A DNA stretch of 27,140 nucleotides from Minisyncoccus sp023229485 (GTDB taxonomy: Bacteria; Patescibacteriota; Minisyncoccia; Minisyncoccales; Minisyncoccaceae), in NCBI GenBank assembly GCA_041663645.1, contig JBAYMH010000008.1, forward strand, positions 1-27,140, in the 5' to 3' direction. Position numbers and translations under genes: made by a program. This document shows, in pieces, positions 22,967-27,140 of this stretch. Numbering within the stretch: position 1 is the stretch's first letter; every line of letters begins with the position of its first letter. The notes beneath the pieces are model-generated. The model worked only from the letters and a program-made list of their open reading frames with translations. It made no database searches and was not told the origin of the DNA.

Positions 22967-22995
22967 ATTTTAGTAATACTGATAAATAAAAACAA
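22967..22995 (-). promoter_or_regulatory. Promoter of the small membrane protein, starting inside the clpP terminator
   Basis: -35 TTGTTT (22990-22995), a 17-base spacer and -10 TAAAAT (22967-22972) on the minus strand. The -35 is the end of the clpP terminator stem and its T-run. Confidence 0.45.
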
Positions 22996-23012
22996 GCCCG
23001 CTTAGGCTTGCT
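22988..23012 (-). terminator. Terminator of the nusA-tig-clpP operon
   Basis: Stem CAAGCC (22993-22998) with GGCTTG (23005-23010), followed on the minus strand by a TTTTT run, seven bases past the clpP stop. Confidence 0.8.
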
Positions 23013-23018
23013 TCAATT

Positions 23019-23603
23019 TTATTTTTTAGAATTGATGACCTCATCAATTACTCCATAAGACTTTGCTTCTTCGGCCGTTAAATAAAAATCTCTATCTGTA
23101 TCTTTAGTTACTTTAGACAATGGTTGCCCAGTATGCTTGGCCAAAATTTTGTTCATCCGGTCTTTTATTTTTAAAATCTGTTTAGCGGCAATTTCTATCT
23201 CCGTTGCTTGCCCTCTTGCTCCGCCCAAAACCTGATGAAGCAATATTTCTGAGTTTGGCAAGGCGTATCTTTTTCCTCTTGCTCCAGAAGCTAGAAGTAA
23301 TGCACCCATAGAGGCAGAAAGACCGATTGATACTGTTGATACATCTGGCTTTATGTACTGCATTGTATCGTAGATTGCTAACCCAGCAGTAACTGCTCCT
23401 CCTGGACTATTAATATATAATTGAATATCTTTTTCTGAATCTTTTGATGCAAGATATAAAAGTTGTGCAACAATAGAGTTGGCAACATAGTCATCTATTG
23501 CTCCTGCCATAAAAATTATTCGCTTTTCAAGTAGCCTAGAATAAATATCATAAGCCCTTTCTCCCGATTGAGTTTTTTCGATAACTGTAGGAATTAAGTT
23601 CAT
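23019..23603 (-). CDS. clpP: ATP-dependent Clp protease proteolytic subunit
   Basis: 194 residues, the usual length of mature-type ClpP. It forms the two-ring serine protease chamber fed by ClpX or ClpA/C. The triad is intact: S98 in G-L-S-A-S-M-G-A, H123 in L-L-H-Q-V, and D172 in D-T-D-R-D-F-Y-L. The G-G motif N-S-P-G-G-A (65-70) is present. There is almost no propeptide before the R-A-Y-D-I-Y-S-R-L-L segment. It is the last gene of the operon, 15 bases after tig. clpX, a frequent partner in this cluster, is not in the window. Confidence 0.97.
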   Translation of the reverse strand: MNLIPTVIEKTQSGERAYDIYSRLLEKRIIFMAGAIDDYVANSIVAQLLYLASKDSEKDIQLYINSPGGAVTAGLAIYDTMQYIKPDVSTVSIGLSASMGALLLASGARGKRYALPNSEILLHQVLGGARGQATEIEIAAKQILKIKDRMNKILAKHTGQPLSKVTKDTDRDFYLTAEEAKSYGVIDEVINSKK

Positions 23604-23618
23604 AATATTTTTTATTTT

Positions 23619-24896
23619 TTAATTAAGACCAAGGAATGCAAATATTTTTTCTTTAGTAATGTCATCCGCAATAAGAATTGCTAATCTCTGTACGTCAATC
23701 TTTTCCTTTTCTTCTTTTGGATATTGTGCCATCACTTCTTCTAATTTATTTGCGACTTCTTCGTCTGTTGCTATTATTTTCTCATTTTTAGCTATTTGAT
23801 GCAAGATTAAAAATCTTTTTACCCTATCTAACGCAATCTTTTCAAATTCTTTTTTCATATCATCTTCGGTTTTCTTAATTTGCGATAGATACTCCTCAAG
23901 GCTTATCTTAAGTTCATAATTGACTCTATCTTTCAAGTTTTCTAAAAGATTATCTTCTTCTCGTCTTAAAAGAATTGCTGGTATTTCTAATTTTGTTTTC
24001 TCCAAAATCTTATCCATTGCTTCGACTCTCAGGCGGTTTAATCCGGCGACTCTTTTTTCTTCTTCAAGACCTTTTTGAATATCTTTTTTTAATGCATCAA
24101 CTGTTTCAAAACGACCTAATGTTTTTACCCATTCGTTAGTTATTTCTGGTAGGTCCATTTTTTGAACAGAAATTATCTTTACCTTAACTTTAACAGGCAT
24201 TTTTTCTGGCTGCAGTTTATCTATGTGTTGATCGATCGTCCCCTCAAATTCTTTTTCGTCTCCTGCTTTCGTTCCAATAATTGCAGATTCTAATCCATTA
24301 ATAAAATGTTCTTTTCCAAGAATATAGCCATCTTTTTGCTCTCCTCTCATATGGCTAAAAGTATCTGGTAAGTTTTCTATCTGAAAAGAAAATTCTATAA
24401 AATCATTTTTTTCTGCTGGACCTTCTTTATCGGTTAAAACTGCCCTTGCATTTCGTAACCATAAAATAGCATCTTCAATTTCCTTACTTGTGATTTCTAT
24501 TTTTTCTTTTTTTATTCCTTCGGTTAACTTTTTAACATCGGGCAAAGCTATGTTAGATAATATTTCTACGGAAGCAGTAAAAATAAAGGGGTTTCCTTTT
24601 GCTATTTTAATAATTTCTACTTCGGGTTGAGAAACTGCTTCAATGCCAGATTCTTCTAGATACTTTATCCAGTTTTTACTAATTATTGATTCGGTTGTTT
24701 TAGATAAAATATGATTTTGATCAACATGTTGTTCTATCATATTTTGAGGAACTTTTCCTTTTCTAAATCCTGGAATCTCTAATACTTCTGCGATTTCTTT
24801 TAATGATTTGGCGTAACAGACATCAAATTCTTCGGCAGGTACTTCTATTTCCACTATGTGTTTAACTGGAGTTGATTCTTTAACGGTATATTTCAT
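23619..24896 (-). CDS. tig: Trigger factor (ribosome-bound chaperone)
   Basis: 425 residues, the normal size. It binds the ribosomal exit tunnel and shields nascent chains. The N-terminal domain carries the ribosome-docking signature G-F-R-K-G-K-V-P (43-50). An FKBP-type region spans about 155-245 (I-E-F-S-F-Q, then G-K-E-H-F-I-N-G-L-E and G-T-K-A-G-D-E), but some active-site aromatics are not obvious, so prolyl isomerase activity is uncertain. The helical C-terminal arms make up the rest. It lies 28 bases after nusA and 15 before clpP on the same strand. The tig-clpP pairing is widespread in bacteria. Confidence 0.95.
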   Translation of the reverse strand: MKYTVKESTPVKHIVEIEVPAEEFDVCYAKSLKEIAEVLEIPGFRKGKVPQNMIEQHVDQNHILSKTTESIISKNWIKYLEESGIEAVSQPEVEIIKIAKGNPFIFTASVEILSNIALPDVKKLTEGIKKEKIEITSKEIEDAILWLRNARAVLTDKEGPAEKNDFIEFSFQIENLPDTFSHMRGEQKDGYILGKEHFINGLESAIIGTKAGDEKEFEGTIDQHIDKLQPEKMPVKVKVKIISVQKMDLPEITNEWVKTLGRFETVDALKKDIQKGLEEEKRVAGLNRLRVEAMDKILEKTKLEIPAILLRREEDNLLENLKDRVNYELKISLEEYLSQIKKTEDDMKKEFEKIALDRVKRFLILHQIAKNEKIIATDEEVANKLEEVMAQYPKEEKEKIDVQRLAILIADDITKEKIFAFLGLN

Positions 24897-24924
24897 GTTT
24901 TATATTTCTTAAAATAACTTTGTC

Positions 24925-26256
24925 TTATTCTTCTTCGCTTGAAGAATTTTCATCTTCATTTTTTTCGTCAATTTCCTTAGCTTCCTCTTTTTTTGCCTTA
25001 GGTTTTCTTTTTGGCATCTCTCCCCCGTCTTCCATGTTTTTAAGAGACCCATCTTTTTCCATCTCCTCATACTCTTCCGTGCTTTTTACATCAATTTTCC
25101 ATCCGGTTAATCTTGCTGAAAGTCGAACATTCTGCCCCTCTTTTCCAATAGCAAGAGATAGCTGTTCGGATGGAACAATGACTAAGGCGGTATTCCTTGG
25201 TAATACTTTTACATCAACAACCTTAGCTGGAGATAAAGAATTTTTAATATATTCGACTGGGTCATTTGAATATTCTATAATATCTATCTTTTCGCCTCCG
25301 AGTTCTGAGATAACAGCAGCAACTCTTACTCCACGCTGTCCAACCATTGCACCAATCGGATCAACCCCATCGACAAGAGACATGACTGCTATTTTTGTTC
25401 TTGACCCCGCTTCCCGTGCAAGTGATTTTATTTCAATTTGATTTGCCCCTATTTCTGGGACTTCGAGTTCAAATAATTTTGAAATAAGTTTAGGATAGAT
25501 ACGAGACAAGACAATTATTGGCCCTCTTGGAGTAGTCTCTACTTTTACAACATATAATTTTAGTCTCTGCCCTTCCTTATAGAACTCGCCTCTAATCTGT
25601 TCTTCCTTCATCAAAACACCCAAGGTTTTTCCAATATCAAAATATACACTTGTGCCCTCAATCCGTTGGACAATACCCGAAACAATTTCTCCTTCTTTTG
25701 ATTTGTATTCAGCCAAGACTGCGTCTTTTTCTGCTTCTCTTATTTTTTGCAATACAACCTGTTTAGCAGTTTGTGCTGCAATACGTCCAAAGTCTTCTTT
25801 TTGCTCTAATGGAATAATTTGTTCTTCGCCTACTTCAAGTTTTAATTTTTCGAGCTTACATTCTTCTACCAGAATATGTCTTTCTGGATTATATCTTACT
25901 CTTTTATGTTCTCCAACTGAACTTGGATTATTTGTATTATCTTCATTGCCACTTATTTCGCTTTCAAGTGGGCGATACTCTGATTTTACTTTGAAGGTAA
26001 ATGATTCTGGCTCATCTTCCTCTTCAGGAAAAGGAATATACACAACAGTTTCATCAACAACAAGTCGAGTTCTCGAAAAATCAACCTTTCCGGTTTTTTG
26101 ATTCATCTGTGCCTTAATGATTTGTCCCTTTTTGCCATACTCTTTTTTATATGCAGATGCTAATGCATGTTCAACGGTTTCAACTATTACTTCTTTTGAT
26201 AAACCTTTTTCATCAGAAATTTGAGTAATGGCTGATAAAAATTCTTGAAAATCCAT
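24925..26256 (-). CDS. nusA: Transcription elongation/termination factor NusA
   Basis: 443 residues. The N-terminal RNA-polymerase-binding domain (1-75 and about 145-180) is split by an insert of about 65 residues (80-145) rich in Glu, Ser and Asn. Then S1 (about 186-250), KH1 (about 285-345, M-V-G-Q-R-G at 304-309) and KH2 (about 350-395, I-G-K-E-G-Q-N at 370-376). The R-T-K-I-A-V and V-D-P-I-G-A-M-V-G segments are typical. The C-terminal acidic repeats of proteobacterial NusA are absent and are replaced by a Lys/Glu/Ser-rich disordered tail ending E-E-E. It regulates pausing, termination and antitermination. It heads an operon with tig and clpP; nusA usually sits with infB and rimP, which are not here. 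Confidence 0.96.
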   Translation of the reverse strand: MDFQEFLSAITQISDEKGLSKEVIVETVEHALASAYKKEYGKKGQIIKAQMNQKTGKVDFSRTRLVVDETVVYIPFPEEEDEPESFTFKVKSEYRPLESEISGNEDNTNNPSSVGEHKRVRYNPERHILVEECKLEKLKLEVGEEQIIPLEQKEDFGRIAAQTAKQVVLQKIREAEKDAVLAEYKSKEGEIVSGIVQRIEGTSVYFDIGKTLGVLMKEEQIRGEFYKEGQRLKLYVVKVETTPRGPIIVLSRIYPKLISKLFELEVPEIGANQIEIKSLAREAGSRTKIAVMSLVDGVDPIGAMVGQRGVRVAAVISELGGEKIDIIEYSNDPVEYIKNSLSPAKVVDVKVLPRNTALVIVPSEQLSLAIGKEGQNVRLSARLTGWKIDVKSTEEYEEMEKDGSLKNMEDGGEMPKRKPKAKKEEAKEIDEKNEDENSSSEEE

Positions 26257-26406
26257 GTTGTTTTATTTCTTATTTTTCTTATTATTATTTTAATTTAATT
26301 TTTATAAAATTCTGTAATTACAATTATGCTTGTTTTAAAATTCCGATAAAAAAAGCCTGAATCTATCCGACAAACAATAATTATAATCATTAACTTCCGT
26401 ACTGTT

Positions 26407-26435
26407 AGATTATCATTTTTTAAAAAAAACGTCAA
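26407..26435 (-). promoter_or_regulatory. Promoter of the nusA-tig-clpP operon
   Basis: -35 TTGACG (26430-26435), a 17-base A/T-only spacer apart from one G, and -10 TAATCT (26407-26412). The leader to the nusA ATG would be about 145 bases, long enough for a regulatory element, but no clear fold is seen. Confidence 0.6.
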
Positions 26436-26495
26436 ACAGATACACTGACTTATCTCACATTGCAAATAATAGTATAATATTTTTGCTTTTTTAAC

Positions 26496-26526
26496 AAAAA
26501 AAGCAGGGGGGCATTCCCCTGCTTTT
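26496..26526 (-). terminator. Terminator of the right-edge Cys-module gene
   Basis: A perfect 11-base-pair stem (26499-26509 with 26516-26526) with GC-rich core and 6-base loop, ending in seven T on the minus strand, 10 bases past the stop. Confidence 0.92.
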
Positions 26527-26536
26527 CACTTGTTTA

Positions 26537-27140
26537 TTATTCTCTCCAGGTAGGATTTATTGAGGCCCTAACCGTAACTGTATATATCTGAGATGAACCA
26601 TCTTCTGCGATTACAAGATAGCTCACTGGATTTGAAAAGTCATTAACGGTAGTACCACTAACCTGAACAATGGTTCCAATATTAACTGTTTTTCCAGTAG
26701 TAGTAAATGTAGCAACTAAGGCGGTGACATTGGTTCCCAACGGAACAGTTACGTTAATAGTATGATCAACTTCGTTGATTATTCCAACTACTGCAGGAGA
26801 ATTGAAACCAAAAGAAGTAATCGCCTTATTGGTTAATGGAGCATTACGCTGTGCACCACAAGAGGCACTGGGTGTTCCCCCGCTAGTTCCATTACAAATC
26901 CAAGAAATTGAACCTCCTTGAGCTGGAAAAGCTGTGTTAGTTGATGTTCCTGGAGCACATTGGATATACGGGGAATAACTTGACGTATCATATGTAAAAG
27001 TTCTTCCGCTAGCATTTCCACAAACACCATTGGTAATCTTGTTAGCCGAACAAGAAACGACAGTTCCGTTGTTCTTTCCGGTACAGGTCCAAGTCCATGG
27101 TCCTGATCCAGAAACAGTGCTGGCGGTTGAGGTTGATACA
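26537..27140 (-). CDS. Secreted-type Cys-module protein, C-terminal part with DUF5018-like domain (runs off the right edge)
   Basis: The frame is open from the window edge (first full codon 27137-27139) to a stop at 26537, giving 200 residues; the start is outside. It begins inside one Cys module (V-S-G-S-G-P-W-T-W-T-C, then G-T-V-V-S-C-S-A). A second module of the F-P-A-Q-G subtype follows at about residues 37-95. Residues about 103-192 form a beta-rich domain (I-T-S-F-G-F, V-P-L-G-T-N-V-T-A-L, Y-L-V-I-A-E-D-G-S, Y-T-V-T-V) that matches the DUF5018 pattern of cell-surface proteins. The tail is A-S-I-N-P-T-W-R-E, almost the same as that of the 1480-residue protein. A surface location is inferred. 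Confidence 0.85.
   Translation of the reverse strand, partial: VSTSTASTVSGSGPWTWTCTGKNNGTVVSCSANKITNGVCGNASGRTFTYDTSSYSPYIQCAPGTSTNTAFPAQGGSISWICNGTSGGTPSASCGAQRNAPLTNKAITSFGFNSPAVVGIINEVDHTINVTVPLGTNVTALVATFTTTGKTVNIGTIVQVSGTTVNDFSNPVSYLVIAEDGSSQIYTVTVRASINPTWRE

Noticed and set aside
24920..25441. 173-codon plus-strand frame opposite nusA
   Set aside because: Ser-rich reverse reading of the acidic NusA tail and KH region; nusA is certain.
26833..27030. 65-codon minus-strand frame near the right edge
   Set aside because: Out of frame with the Cys-module protein, which is open across the whole region and has clear family motifs.

Overview
The window looks like a piece of a small, AT-rich bacterial genome. 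It is most likely from a Candidate Phyla Radiation (Patescibacteria) organism, perhaps the Parcubacteria/Moranbacteria side. That placement is inference. It rests on the gene style: most starts lack a strong Shine-Dalgarno, a hallmark-type alpha-helical repeat protein is present, AspRS has non-discriminating features, NusA has an insert and no C-terminal acidic repeats, and large secreted Cys-rich repeat proteins sit among single-copy housekeeping genes. No phage, insertion sequence or CRISPR array was seen.

Layout. 1-822: start of a secreted Cys-rich repeat protein that runs off the left edge. 978-2093: cytoplasmic alpha-helical repeat protein. 2285-3474: an exported protein of unknown function converging on a zinc-dependent deaminase. 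3613-7329: aspS, mnmA and a TrhA/hemolysin III membrane protein, all on the plus strand. 7351-10909: a small unknown protein, a secreted peptidoglycan-binding plus DsbA-like fusion, an HD phosphohydrolase and an HtrA-like protease. The divergent fusion/HD promoter region carries three tandem GC-rich palindromes. 11019-11583: tRNA-Arg(CCU) and tRNA-Ala(GGC), each with its own promoter and terminator, each followed by an inverted copy of its own T-arm. 11584-14324: SIMPL protein, HU, RNase Y. 14723-22548: three co-oriented genes for secreted or anchored proteins built from a 50-60-residue four-Cys module, combined with Kazal-like, glycine-rich, GBS-Bsp-like and fibrinogen-like domains. 22605-26256: a small membrane protein, then the operon nusA-tig-clpP. 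26537-27140: C-terminus of a fifth Cys-module protein that runs off the right edge.

How they fit together. The housekeeping genes cover translation (aspS, mnmA, two tRNAs), transcription elongation (nusA), RNA decay (rny), nucleoid structure (HU) and protein quality control (tig, clpP, HtrA-like). The accessory theme is the cell surface: five genes share one disulfide-type module that recurs in at least three subtypes, and two of the large proteins end in nearly the same tail (S-I-N-P-x-W). The DsbA-like wall-binding protein in the same window could plausibly serve their disulfides, but this is inference. The most unusual signals are the modular Cys-repeat surface family with its shared tail, the antisense T-arm elements downstream of both tRNAs, and the triple palindrome at 9088-9124.
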